Shown here: one piece after another, positions 1 through 10,794 of the stretch
Layout: each line of letters starts with the position of its first letter
How positions within the stretch are numbered: the stretch's first letter is position 1
Assembly: GCF_900230255.1 (NCBI RefSeq)
Contig: NZ_OCNJ01000001.1
Coordinates: 558,001 to 622,000 of the forward strand
Reading direction: 5' to 3'
DNA from: Caenispirillum bisanense
GTDB lineage: Bacteria; Pseudomonadota; Alphaproteobacteria; Rhodospirillales; Rhodospirillaceae
Length of the DNA stretch: 64,000 nt
Program-made: the position numbers and the translations under genes
The notes under the pieces: generated by a model
The model's database searches: none
What the model saw: only the letters and a program-made list of their open reading frames with translations
Told to the model about the DNA's origin: nothing

Positions 1-62
1 CGATGTTCCTGCTTCAATTCGGTGAGGCGGAGTTGCAGACGCTGGGTCTCGTCGTCGATCAT
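1..62 (-). CDS. DUF465/YdcH-family small protein, N-terminal fragment
   Basis: Only the first 20 codons lie in the window; the gene runs off the left edge. The start codon is at 62 on the minus strand. The visible peptide begins MIDDETQRLQLRLTELKQEH, a charged amphipathic helix like the start of DUF465 (YdcH) proteins, which are 55-80 residue coiled-coil hairpins of unknown function. A second DUF465-like gene lies at 2085-2252, so the two bracket pfk and ubiX. It is divergent from pfk and shares its 98-nt upstream region. The family call rests on a short fragment. Confidence 0.5.
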   Translation of the reverse strand, partial: MIDDETQRLQLRLTELKQEH

Positions 63-92
63 AATGCTCTGGCCTGGATAGATTTAACGCCT

Positions 93-120
93 TTGACACT
101 ACCAGATGCCGGCCTAAAAA
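93..120 (+). promoter_or_regulatory. Putative sigma-70 promoter of pfk
   Basis: TTGACA at 93-98 and TAAAAA at 115-120 are separated by 16 nt, close to the housekeeping consensus. A strong Shine-Dalgarno (AGGGGAGA, 143-150) follows before the pfk start at 161. Inferred from sequence only. Confidence 0.5.
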
Positions 121-160
121 GGTATGCAGTATCGCGGCCACCAGGGGAGAGAGTGCTGAC

Positions 161-1339
161 ATGACCAAGCCCATCAAGCGCATCGGCGTGCTCACCAGCG
201 GCGGCGACTGCGCCGGCCTGAACGCCGTCATCCGCGCCGTGGCCTATCGCGCCATCCGCACCTACGGGTGGGAGGTGTTCGGCATCGTCGACGGCACCAT
301 GGGGCTGATGAACCGGCCGCTGCAGTACCGCATGCTGGATCTACACTTCTTCAACGGCAACCACCTGCGCGAAGGCGGCACCATGTTGGGCACGACCAAC
401 AAGGGCGACCCCTTCAACTTCCCCATGCCCGACGGCAGCAAGCGCGACCGCTCGCCCGATTTCGTGGAAGGGGTGAAGCTGCTCGGCCTCGACGCCCTGG
501 TGGTGATCGGCGGCGACGGCAGCATGCGCATCGTCTCCAAGCTGTGCGCCACCGGCAACATCGGCATGGTCGGCGTGCCGAAGACCATCGACAACGACGT
601 CCACTGCACCGACACCTCCGTCGGCTTCTCGACCGCCGCCAACGTGGTGACCGAGGCGCTCGACCGCCTGCAGCCGACGGCGGCCAGCCACCACCGCGTC
701 ATGATCCTGGAAGTGATGGGCCGCGACGCCGGCCACATCGCGCTCAATGCCGGCATCGCCGGCGGCGCCGACGTGATCCTGGTGCCGGAAGTGCCCTATA
801 CGCTGGAAGGCGTGGCCGACAAGATCAAGGAAGTGCTGCACGGCGAAGGCCGCAGCCACGCCCTGGTGGTGGTCGCCGAGGGCTGCAAGACCGCCGAGGG
901 CTCGACGCCGAGCGTCTCCTACTCGGGCGGCCAGACGCGCTACGGCGGCATCGGCCACTACCTGACGGAGCAGATCGCGGCGCTGACCGGGGCGGAGACG
1001 CGCGTCACCATTCTCGGCCACGTGCAGCGCGGCGGCATCCCCTCCATGCACGACCGCCTGCTGGCCTCGGCTTTCGGCGTGCATGCGGTGGACCTCGTGG
1101 CGCAGCGCCGCTTCGGCCGCATGGTGGCGTGGCGCGACCGCAGCGTCATCGACGTGCCGCTCGACAACGTCACCATCGGCGCCCGCGCGCTCGACCCGCA
1201 CGGCGCCCTGGTGCACACGGCGCGCGGCCTCGGCATCTATTGCGGCGAGTTCGGCGAGGATCTGGAAAGCCCGGCGGAATGCTGCGGCCCCGCGGTCGTC
1301 ACCCGCGACGCCGACGCCGCCGGCCCGGAAACCATCTGA
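161..1339 (+). CDS. pfkA: 6-phosphofructokinase (phosphofructokinase family, PPi/ATP specificity unclear)
   Basis: 392 aa enzyme phosphorylating fructose 6-phosphate at the committed step of glycolysis. The N-terminal phosphate-binding loop is LTSGGDCAGLNAVIR (residues 11-25). The donor loop is GGDGS (117-121), and PKTIDND with the catalytic Asp is at 140-146. MGRDAGHIA and LGHVQRGG are sugar-binding motifs. In this family Gly in GGDG is typical of ATP users, whereas Lys in PKTIDND is typical of PPi users and of some group III ATP enzymes, so the donor cannot be settled by eye. The start is set by the strong Shine-Dalgarno at 143-150. No other glycolysis gene is adjacent. Confidence 0.93.
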   Translation: MTKPIKRIGVLTSGGDCAGLNAVIRAVAYRAIRTYGWEVFGIVDGTMGLMNRPLQYRMLDLHFFNGNHLREGGTMLGTTNKGDPFNFPMPDGSKRDRSPDFVEGVKLLGLDALVVIGGDGSMRIVSKLCATGNIGMVGVPKTIDNDVHCTDTSVGFSTAANVVTEALDRLQPTAASHHRVMILEVMGRDAGHIALNAGIAGGADVILVPEVPYTLEGVADKIKEVLHGEGRSHALVVVAEGCKTAEGSTPSVSYSGGQTRYGGIGHYLTEQIAALTGAETRVTILGHVQRGGIPSMHDRLLASAFGVHAVDLVAQRRFGRMVAWRDRSVIDVPLDNVTIGARALDPHGALVHTARGLGIYCGEFGEDLESPAECCGPAVVTRDADAAGPETI

Positions 1340-1367
1340 CGAAGCACCTTCGCTGCGGGCGGCGGCG

Positions 1368-1946
1368 TCAGCCGTCGCCGCCCCAGCGCTTCACCACCCC
1401 GGCATCCAGCCCGAACAGATCGAGCGTGCGGCCGACCGCATGATCGACGATGTCGTCCAGCGTCTGCGGCCGCGTGTAGAAGGCCGGCACCGGCGGCGCC
1501 ACGATGGCGCCCATTTCCGTCACCGCCGCCATGGCCCGGATGTGGCCGAGGTGCAGCGGCGTTTCCCGCACCATGAGCACGAGGCGGCGGCGCTCCTTCA
1601 GCGTCACGTCGGCCGCCCGCGTGATGAGGTTCGCGCCCGTGCCGGCGGCGATCTCCGACAGGGTGCGTACGGAACACGGCGCGATCACCATGCCGAGGGT
1701 GCGGAACGACCCCGACGACGGCGCCGCCGCCAGGTCACCGTGGCGGTGGTAGACGTCGGCCAGCGCCCGCACTTGGGCGACCTTCAGGTCCGACTCGTGG
1801 GCGAGCGTCACTTCGGCGGCGTCGGACATGACCAGATGGGTCTCGACGTCCAGCCGGCGAAGGATTTCCAGCATCCGGATACCGTAGATGATGCCGGAGG
1901 CGCCGGTTATTCCGACTATTACGCGGGGTCGGGTCGGGTTGTTCAT
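1368..1946 (-). CDS. ubiX: Flavin prenyltransferase UbiX
   Basis: 192 aa. UbiX attaches a dimethylallyl group to FMN, making the prenylated-FMN cofactor of UbiD-type decarboxylases, here presumably for ubiquinone synthesis. Seen: the flavoprotein N-terminus VIVGITGASGIIYGIRMLE, the SSGSFRTLGMVIAPCS flavin-contact segment, and the C-terminal LVLMVRETPLHLGHIRAM and MGAIVAPPVPAFY segments characteristic of UbiX/Pad1. The length is normal for the family. It is convergent with pfk (28-nt gap) and divergent from the DUF465 gene at 2085. No ubiD is in view, which is common because the genes are often unlinked. Confidence 0.95.
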   Translation of the reverse strand: MNNPTRPRVIVGITGASGIIYGIRMLEILRRLDVETHLVMSDAAEVTLAHESDLKVAQVRALADVYHRHGDLAAAPSSGSFRTLGMVIAPCSVRTLSEIAAGTGANLITRAADVTLKERRRLVLMVRETPLHLGHIRAMAAVTEMGAIVAPPVPAFYTRPQTLDDIVDHAVGRTLDLFGLDAGVVKRWGGDG

Positions 1947-2038
1947 GAAGCTGTGTCCCAGTGGGGCGTATGGGTAATAAAGCGAAAGTCATACGGTCAC
2001 AGTAGCTTAACGGATTGCCTGGAATCCGGCTTCGGAAT

Positions 2039-2062
2039 GGCGTACCATTCTCGGCGTACCAT
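2039..2062 (+). repeat. Tandem 10-bp direct repeat upstream of the DUF465 gene
   Basis: GGCGTACCAT occurs at 2039-2048 and again at 2053-2062, a period of 14 bp, 22 nt before the start codon of the small gene at 2085. It could be a regulator site or a chance duplication. Confidence 0.35.
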
Positions 2063-2084
2063 ATCGGTAAGACGGAGGTTTGCC

Positions 2085-2252
2085 ATGGGCTATGATGCTC
2101 GGATCGACGCTCTCTCCACCAAGCATGCTTCTCTGGAAGCGCAGTTGCAGGAGGAATTTCGGCGACCGATCCCCGATACTTCCATGGTAGCCATCATCAA
2201 GAGACAGAAGCTGAAGATAAAGGACGAACTCGCCCGCATGTCGCGTCATTGA
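2085..2252 (+). CDS. DUF465/YdcH-family small protein
   Basis: 55 aa, strongly charged helical protein. MGYDARIDALSTKHASLEAQ at the start and KRQKLKIKDELARM near the end form the helix-turn-helix hairpin pattern of DUF465 (YdcH), with PIPDTSM at the turn. Function is unknown; family members are abundant in Alphaproteobacteria. The start is chosen for the GGAGG at 2074-2078, 6 nt ahead of the ATG. Divergent from ubiX and followed by a 411-nt gap before prpE. Confidence 0.75.
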   Translation: MGYDARIDALSTKHASLEAQLQEEFRRPIPDTSMVAIIKRQKLKIKDELARMSRH

Positions 2253-2663
2253 CGCCGCGCGGACGACGCCGAGGGAACCAAGAGGTCCAGTAGAAAATCA
2301 GCACTGACTTGCCAACGATGCGGCCACGCCGTTTCGTCTCATAGCGCAAAGCGCCAAGGTTGCCGATGACCGCCCGAAGAGTCGGGCTGCGGCACCGAAA
2401 CGAGCAAGGCCTCGACCGCATGGACGGCGAGGCCTTTTCGTTTGTCCGACAGACGGCGACAGGTATCCGATTGTCGGACCAAGGGACATTTTCTTGAACC
2501 TTACGGCCTTCGGCGCGAACATTTATGCATAAGCGCCCTTTCCTCGGCGCAACGATTGATGCAAACTCGCCCGCACACATCGGAGGGTCTTCCGGTGCGG
2601 CCGGCGTCCCGGTGCCGGCCCGAGAAAGGCAGAAGACACCAAACAAAGGAACGACGTCAGGTC
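2253..2663. other. 411-nt intergenic region between the DUF465 gene and prpE
   Basis: No convincing gene. It holds the hairpin terminator at 2406-2438. It also holds an inverted repeat, GTCCGACA at 2444-2451 and TGTCGGAC at 2472-2479 (21-nt spacer), which could be a regulator site for prpE. An AT-richer stretch follows at about 2495-2532 where a promoter would be expected, but I cannot assign clear -35/-10 boxes. Confidence 0.5.
2406..2438 (+). terminator. Intrinsic terminator
   Basis: AAGGCCTCG (2406-2414) pairs with CGAGGCCTT (2428-2436), a 9-bp stem followed by TTTT. It probably ends transcription from the DUF465 gene. The opposite arm has no long T-run, so it is best read on the plus strand. 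Confidence 0.6.
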
Positions 2664-4568
2664 ATGACCAGTCCGTATCAAGCCGCTCACGAGCGCTCGC
2701 TGAACGATCCGGAAGGTTTCTGGGGGGATGCCGCCAAGGAGATCACCTGGACCAAGCCGGCCACCAAGGTGCTCGACGACAGCAATGCGCCGCTCTACCG
2801 CTGGTTCACGGGCGGCGAGCTGAACACGTGCTACAACGCCGTCGACCGTCACGTCGAGGCCGGCCGCGGCGCCCAGACCGCCGTCATCTACGACAGCCCG
2901 ATCACCGGCACCAAGCGCACCATCACCTACGCCGAGCTGCTGGACGAAGTGAGTCGCTTCGCCGGTGCGCTGGCCGCCAAGGGCGTCGGCAAGGGCGACC
3001 GCGTCATCCTCTACATGCCGATGATCCCGGAAAGCGTCGTCGCCATGCTGGCCTGCGCGCGCCTCGGCGCCGTGCATTCGGTGGTGTTCGGCGGCTTCGC
3101 GGCGCACGAGCTGGCGACCCGCATCAACGACGCCAAGCCGAAGGCGATCATCGCCGCCTCCTGCGGCCTCGAGCCCAACCGCACCGTCGCCTACAAGCCC
3201 ATGGTGGACGAGGCCATCCGCGTCGCCGAGCACAAGCCGGAAACGGTGGTGGTCTACCAGCGTCCGCAGTGCCAGGCCGAGCTGCAGGCGGGCCGCGACT
3301 ACGACTGGGCCGCGCTGGTGGCCGATGCCGCCCCGGCCGCCTGCGTGCCGGTGGCCGCGACCGATCCGCTCTACATCCTCTACACCTCCGGCACCACGGG
3401 CCAGCCGAAGGGCGTCGTGCGCGACAACGGCGGCCATGCCGTGGCGCTGAAGTACACCATGGCGGCGCTCTACGACGTGCAGCCGGGCGACGTGTTCTGG
3501 GCGGCGTCGGACGTGGGCTGGGTGGTCGGCCACTCCTACATCGTCTACGGCCCGCTGCTGCACGGCTGCACGACGGTGGTGTTCGAGGGCAAGCCCGTCG
3601 GCACGCCGGACGCCGGCACCTTCTGGCGCGTCATCGAAGAGCACGACGTGAAGGTGCTGTTCACCGCCCCGACGGCCTTCCGCGCCATCCGCCGCGAGGA
3701 CCCCAACGGCGAGTTCCTGAAGAAGTACTCGACCAAGAGCCTGACCGCCCTGTTCCTGGCCGGCGAGCGTTCCGACCCGGAGACGCTCAAGTGGGCCGAG
3801 CAGATGCTGAACGTGCCGGTCATCGACCACTGGTGGCAGACGGAAACGGGCTGGGCCATCTGCGGCAACCCCAAGGGCATCGAGCTGTTCCCGGTCAAGC
3901 ACGGCTCGCCGACCAAGGCCATGCCGGGCTGGAACGTGCAGGTGCTGGGCGAAGACCACCAGCCGGTGGCGCCGACCCAGATCGGCGCGCTGGTGTGCAA
4001 GCTGCCGCTGCCTCCGGGCACGCTGCCGACCCTGTGGAACGCCGAGCAGCGCTACCGTGACGCCTACCTGACTGAATACCCGGGCTACTACAAGACCGGT
4101 GACGCCGGCTTCGTGGACGACGACGGCTACGTCTACGTCATGACCCGCACCGACGACGTCATCAACGTCGCCGGCCACCGCCTGTCCACCGGCGCCATGG
4201 AAGAAGTCCTGGCGCAGCACCCGGACGTGGCGGAATGCGCCGTCATCGGCGTCGCCGACGACCTGAAGGGCCAGACGCCGCTCGGCTTCGTGTGCCTGAA
4301 GGCGGGCGTCGATCGCGACGACGCCGACATCGTCAAGGAACTGGTCAAGCTGGTGCGCGACGAGATCGGCCCGGTGGCCGCCTTCAAGCAGGCCGTGGTG
4401 GTCAAGCGCCTGCCGAAGACGCGCTCGGGCAAGATCCTGCGCGGCACCATGCAGAAGATGGCCGACAACCAGGACGTCAAGGTGCCGCCGACCATCGACG
4501 ACCCCGACATCCTGCCGGAGATCGAGGACGCGCTGGAAGCCATCGGCCTCGGCAAGAAGCGCGGCTGA
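2664..4568 (+). CDS. prpE: Propionyl-CoA synthetase (acyl-CoA synthetase, PrpE type)
   Basis: 634 aa adenylate-forming enzyme making an acyl-CoA from a short carboxylate, ATP and CoA. Seen: the ACAS N-terminal region, the AMP-binding loop YTSGTTGQPKGV (from residue 240), DHWWQTETGW (acid-binding region), YYKTGD, and the C-terminal SGKILR with the adenylation Lys near 590, a usual acetylation target. The segment PTAFRAIRREDPNGEFLKKY fits PrpE better than Acs. The ATG at 2664 follows AAAGGA at 2645-2650. No prpBCD genes are nearby, so it stands alone; acetate or propionate as substrate cannot be proved here. Confidence 0.85.
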   Translation: MTSPYQAAHERSLNDPEGFWGDAAKEITWTKPATKVLDDSNAPLYRWFTGGELNTCYNAVDRHVEAGRGAQTAVIYDSPITGTKRTITYAELLDEVSRFAGALAAKGVGKGDRVILYMPMIPESVVAMLACARLGAVHSVVFGGFAAHELATRINDAKPKAIIAASCGLEPNRTVAYKPMVDEAIRVAEHKPETVVVYQRPQCQAELQAGRDYDWAALVADAAPAACVPVAATDPLYILYTSGTTGQPKGVVRDNGGHAVALKYTMAALYDVQPGDVFWAASDVGWVVGHSYIVYGPLLHGCTTVVFEGKPVGTPDAGTFWRVIEEHDVKVLFTAPTAFRAIRREDPNGEFLKKYSTKSLTALFLAGERSDPETLKWAEQMLNVPVIDHWWQTETGWAICGNPKGIELFPVKHGSPTKAMPGWNVQVLGEDHQPVAPTQIGALVCKLPLPPGTLPTLWNAEQRYRDAYLTEYPGYYKTGDAGFVDDDGYVYVMTRTDDVINVAGHRLSTGAMEEVLAQHPDVAECAVIGVADDLKGQTPLGFVCLKAGVDRDDADIVKELVKLVRDEIGPVAAFKQAVVVKRLPKTRSGKILRGTMQKMADNQDVKVPPTIDDPDILPEIEDALEAIGLGKKRG

Positions 4569-4597
4569 TCGGGCGTCCGAACTGCCTCGCACGAGAA

Positions 4598-4625
4598 AAG
4601 GCCCCGGCGGTGACGCCGGGGCCTT
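4598..4625. terminator. Bidirectional intrinsic terminator between prpE and metQ
   Basis: A 12-bp perfect stem (4598-4609 with 4614-4625, loop GTGA) begins with AAAA and ends with TT, lying between convergent prpE and metQ. It can serve both genes, and the run of A on the left gives U-tracts to minus-strand transcripts. Confidence 0.8.
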
Positions 4626-4650
4626 GCTCGTTCAGGGAAGGAAGGGCGGC

Positions 4651-5457
4651 TCAGAACGCCGGGACGACGGCGCCCTGGAAGCGCTCCAGGATGAACTCGC
4701 GCACCTTCGGCGTCTGGTAGGCCTCGACCAGGGTCTTCACCCACGGCGCGTCGGCGTTCTTGCCCTGCACCACGATGATGTTGGCGTAGGGGCTGTCGGC
4801 CTTCTCGATGGCGACGGCGTCCTTCAGCGGGTTGAGGCCGGCCTCCAGCGCGTAGTTGGTGTTGATGGCGGCGGCGGCGACGTCGGGCAGCACGCGCGGC
4901 AGCTGGGCGGCATCGACCTCGGTGAACTCCAGGTTCTTGGGGTTCTCGGCGATGTCGAGCGGGCTCGGCGTCAGGCCGACGTCGTCCTTCAGGCCGATGA
5001 CGCCCTGGGCGTCCAGCAGCAGCAGGGCGCGGCCGCCGTTGGTCGGGTCGTTGGGGATGGCGATCTGGGCGCCTTCGGGCAGGGCGTCGAGGCTCTTCAC
5101 CGACTGGGAGTAGATGCCCATGGGCTCGACGAAGTTCTTGCCGACGGAGACCAGGTCGAAGCCGCGATCCTTCACCTGCTGGTCCAGGTAGGGCTGGTGC
5201 TGGAAGCTGTTGGCGTCCAGGTCGCCGTCGGCGAGCGCAGTGTTCGGCAGCACGTAGTCGGTGAAGGGCACGATCTCGAGCGTCAGGCCCTTTTCCTTGG
5301 CGACCTCGCGCACGACTTCCATCACCTCTTCATGGCTGCCGGGGGTGACGCCGATGCGCACGGTGTCCTTGGTGTCGGCCATGGCCGGGCCGGCCAGGGT
5401 GGCGGCGGCGAAGACGGCGGCGACGGCGAGCGGGCGGAGGGCGGTGAAGGTCGGCAT
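4651..5457 (-). CDS. metQ: Methionine ABC transporter substrate-binding protein MetQ (NlpA family)
   Basis: 268 aa periplasmic binding protein for methionine import. A signal peptide covers about residues 1-27 (LAGPAMA before DTK). There is no lipobox cysteine, so the protein looks soluble and periplasmic rather than lipid-anchored. Family signatures: VRIGVTPGSHEEVME, NTALADGDLDANSFQHQPYLDQ, IAIPNDPTNGGRALLLL and AAINTNYA. The start at 5457 is preferred over an upstream in-frame ATG because the signal peptide then begins properly and GGGAG lies ahead. The partner genes metN and metI are absent from this locus. The SAM-II riboswitch upstream confirms a methionine-related role. Confidence 0.92.
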   Translation of the reverse strand: MPTFTALRPLAVAAVFAAATLAGPAMADTKDTVRIGVTPGSHEEVMEVVREVAKEKGLTLEIVPFTDYVLPNTALADGDLDANSFQHQPYLDQQVKDRGFDLVSVGKNFVEPMGIYSQSVKSLDALPEGAQIAIPNDPTNGGRALLLLDAQGVIGLKDDVGLTPSPLDIAENPKNLEFTEVDAAQLPRVLPDVAAAAINTNYALEAGLNPLKDAVAIEKADSPYANIIVVQGKNADAPWVKTLVEAYQTPKVREFILERFQGAVVPAF

Positions 5458-5489
5458 TCCGGAACGGTCTCCCGTGGTTGGTTCGGCAC

Positions 5490-5524
5490 AAACAAAAACC
5501 GCCACAGCCAACGGGCCGGGCGGT
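5490..5524 (-). terminator. Riboswitch-controlled intrinsic terminator in the metQ leader
   Basis: Reading the minus strand, ACCGCC (5524-5519), an inner GGCC/GGCT hairpin and GGCGGT (5503-5498) are followed by TTTTGTTT. It lies between the SAM-II aptamer and the metQ Shine-Dalgarno. The CGCCCG in its 5' arm is complementary to CGGGCG in the aptamer P1 3' strand. This suggests mutually exclusive antiterminator and terminator forms. The pairing is inferred, not folded by software. Confidence 0.65.
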
Positions 5525-5543
5525 CGGAAAGCGGGACCGGCTT

Positions 5544-5598
5544 CGGCTTTAGCTGCATTTGTTGAGCGCCCGCAATCTGAAGATCAAATCGGCGCTGC
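5544..5598 (-). ncRNA. SAM-II riboswitch aptamer
   Basis: On the minus strand AGCGCC pairs with GGCGCT to form P1. This encloses GATTTGATC and TTGCG, and is followed by AAATGCAGCTAAA, which forms the pseudoknot with the loop GATTT. The GCTAAA tail, the AAATG segment and the short P1 match the SAM-II (metA motif) consensus of Alphaproteobacteria. It lies 87 nt upstream of metQ. SAM binding normally turns the downstream gene off. A covariance-model search (RF00521) would be decisive. Confidence 0.9.
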
Positions 5599-5713
5599 CG
5601 TGGCGGCGACACCAGACATAGGGCAGGGCGGCGCGGCGCGCCACCCATTTCACGCTCATGGCTGGTATGAATGTAGTGCAAAACACAGCGGGCTTAAGTG
5701 GAACGGGACCCCG

Positions 5714-9483
<3,770 letters not shown>

Positions 9484-9502
9484 GATGGCTCCCGCGTCGC
9501 CG

Positions 9503-10348
9503 TTACCACAGGGCCGGCAGGCTGGGCAGCCAGCCGGAATCCTGCGCCGTGTCCGTCACCGGCTGGCCGCCCTGGGCGACGGCATAGGCGTCTTCGTACC
9601 ACTCGCTGCCGGGGTAGTTGTGGCCCAGCACGGCGGCGGTCTTCATGGCCTCGGTCTGCATGCCCAGCAGCGCATAGGCCTCCACCAGGCGGTAGAGCGC
9701 TTCCGGCACGTGGCTGGTGGTCTGGTAGACTTCCACCACCGACTTGAAGCGGTTCACGGCGGCCAGGTACTGCTTCTGCTTCAGGTAGTAGCGCCCGACG
9801 TCCATCTCCTTGCCGGCCATGTGGTCGACGGTGAGGTCGAGCTTCAGCTTGGCGTCGCGGGCGTACTCGCTGGTCGGGAAGCGGTTGATGACGTCCTGCA
9901 GGGCGTCGTAGGCCAGGCGCGTCATCTTCTGGTCGCGGCCGACGGAGCTGATCTGCTCGTAATAGCTCAGCGCCTTCAGGTAATAGGCGTAGGGCACATC
10001 GGGGTTGCCCGGGTGCAGTTGGATGAAGCGGTCGAGCGCGATGATGGCGTCGTCGTACTTCTCGGCCTCGTAATAGGAATAGGCAGACATGAGCTGCGCG
10101 CGCGTGGCCCACGACGAATAGGGGTGCTGGCGCTCCACCTCGTCGAAGGACTTGGCGGCCTGCTCGTAATTGCCCTCGCCGACATCGGCCATGGCGATGT
10201 TGTAGAGCTCCTCCACCGGGCGCTCGACATAGGCGTCGGGCTCGTTGTCGGACGAGCACGCGGCCAGCGCCACCGCCGCGGCGGTGGCGAGAAGGGTGCG
10301 GCGCATCCAGCGGAGGCCGGCGGCGGAGGTACGGAACTCGACGGTCAT
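9503..10348 (-). CDS. bamD: Outer membrane protein assembly factor BamD
   Basis: 281 aa lipoprotein of the BAM complex, which inserts beta-barrel proteins into the outer membrane. The N-terminus carries a hydrophobic signal ending in the lipobox LAAC (Cys31), followed by SSDNEPD. The body is made of TPR-like repeats (AKSFDEVERQHPYSSWATRAQLMSAY style helices) typical of BamD/YfiO. Start: the 14 residues before Met15 could be untranslated, because the lipoprotein signal would work from either Met. The weak ribosome site does not decide it. Confidence 0.93.
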   Translation of the reverse strand: MTVEFRTSAAGLRWMRRTLLATAAAVALAACSSDNEPDAYVERPVEELYNIAMADVGEGNYEQAAKSFDEVERQHPYSSWATRAQLMSAYSYYEAEKYDDAIIALDRFIQLHPGNPDVPYAYYLKALSYYEQISSVGRDQKMTRLAYDALQDVINRFPTSEYARDAKLKLDLTVDHMAGKEMDVGRYYLKQKQYLAAVNRFKSVVEVYQTTSHVPEALYRLVEAYALLGMQTEAMKTAAVLGHNYPGSEWYEDAYAVAQGGQPVTDTAQDSGWLPSLPALW

Positions 10349-10476
10349 CTCGGCTCGCTAATGGTCGCAGGCAGGTCGGCAGCGGCCGCACTATACCCCA
10401 CCGGCGCGGGAGGTGTCAGCAGGTAGTGTGGTGGCGGGGTGGGGAAGGGGGGAGCTCGGTCGGAAGGGAGCGGCCG

Positions 10477-10576
10477 GGCCTCCGCGGCGTGCACCGCACG
10501 GGCCGTGGAGGGCGTCGTCATCACGGCTGCCGTCTGTGGAGCCGTGGATGGCCGGGTCGAGCCCGGCCATGACAAT
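10477..10576. repeat. Intergenic repeat, copy A
   Basis: It shares a long stretch with copy B at 10609-10720: GGCCTCCG, a GTGCAC core, GCCGTGGAGGGCG and GTCATCACGGC, then a palindromic end GGCCGGGTCGAGCCCGGCC and ATGACAA. Differences are mostly single bases plus one roughly 12-nt indel near the left end. Confidence 0.75.
10544..10575 (-). repeat. REP-like palindrome, core 1
   Basis: The core is GGATGGCCGGG, TCGAG, CCCGGCCATGAC, a near-perfect inverted repeat. The ends are asymmetrical (GTGG and CAA), which gives each unit an orientation. Core 1 faces minus. Confidence 0.7.
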
Positions 10577-10597
10577 TTTCACTGATTTTTCAATTAC

Positions 10598-10632
10598 TTG
10601 TCATGCCAGGCCTCCGAGCCGGGCATCCACGG
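10598..10632 (+). repeat. REP-like palindrome, core 2
   Basis: TTGTCATGCCAGGC, TCCGAG, CCGGGCATCCACGG. This is the same unit as core 1 in the opposite orientation, 22 nt away. The two together make a paired-inverted, BIME-like structure with an AT-rich loop (10576-10597). Confidence 0.65.
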
Positions 10633-10720
10633 CGTGCACGCCGGCGGCCGTGGAGGGCGGCGTCATCACGGCAGCCGTCCGCGGAGCCATGGATGGCCGG
10701 ATCAAGTCCGGCCATGACAA
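10609..10720. repeat. Intergenic repeat, copy B
   Basis: Second copy of the unit at 10477-10576, carrying an extra AGCCGGGCATCC segment near the left end. It begins inside core 2 and ends with core 3. Confidence 0.75.
10688..10720 (-). repeat. REP-like palindrome, core 3
   Basis: CATGGATGGCCGGATCAAG, TCCGGCCATGACAA. Same orientation as core 1, with compensating changes in the stem (GG/CC kept, GGTC changed to GATC). That fits selection for structure or repeated copying. Confidence 0.7.
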
Positions 10721-10740
10721 TCTTCTTTGCTATCAGCAGG

Positions 10741-10770
10741 TTGTCATGCCCGGCCAGGACACTATCCCAG
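10741..10770 (+). repeat. REP-like palindrome, core 4 (partial)
   Basis: TTGTCATGCCCGGCCAGGAC, then ACTATCCCA. It has the left arm of the unit in plus orientation but a degenerate right arm. It ends 25 nt before the lpxC stop. Confidence 0.45.
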
Positions 10771-10794
10771 CGGTCTTTCAAACACTGGTAGCCC

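Larger units (their letters stand above)
10349..10794. other. 446-nt intergenic region between bamD and lpxC, filled by REP-like palindromes
   Basis: No supported gene. The stretch 10477-10770 is made of related palindromic units in alternating orientation, described separately. The left part (10395-10475) is a G-rich low-complexity run. No lpxC terminator distinct from the palindromes was identified. Confidence 0.6.
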
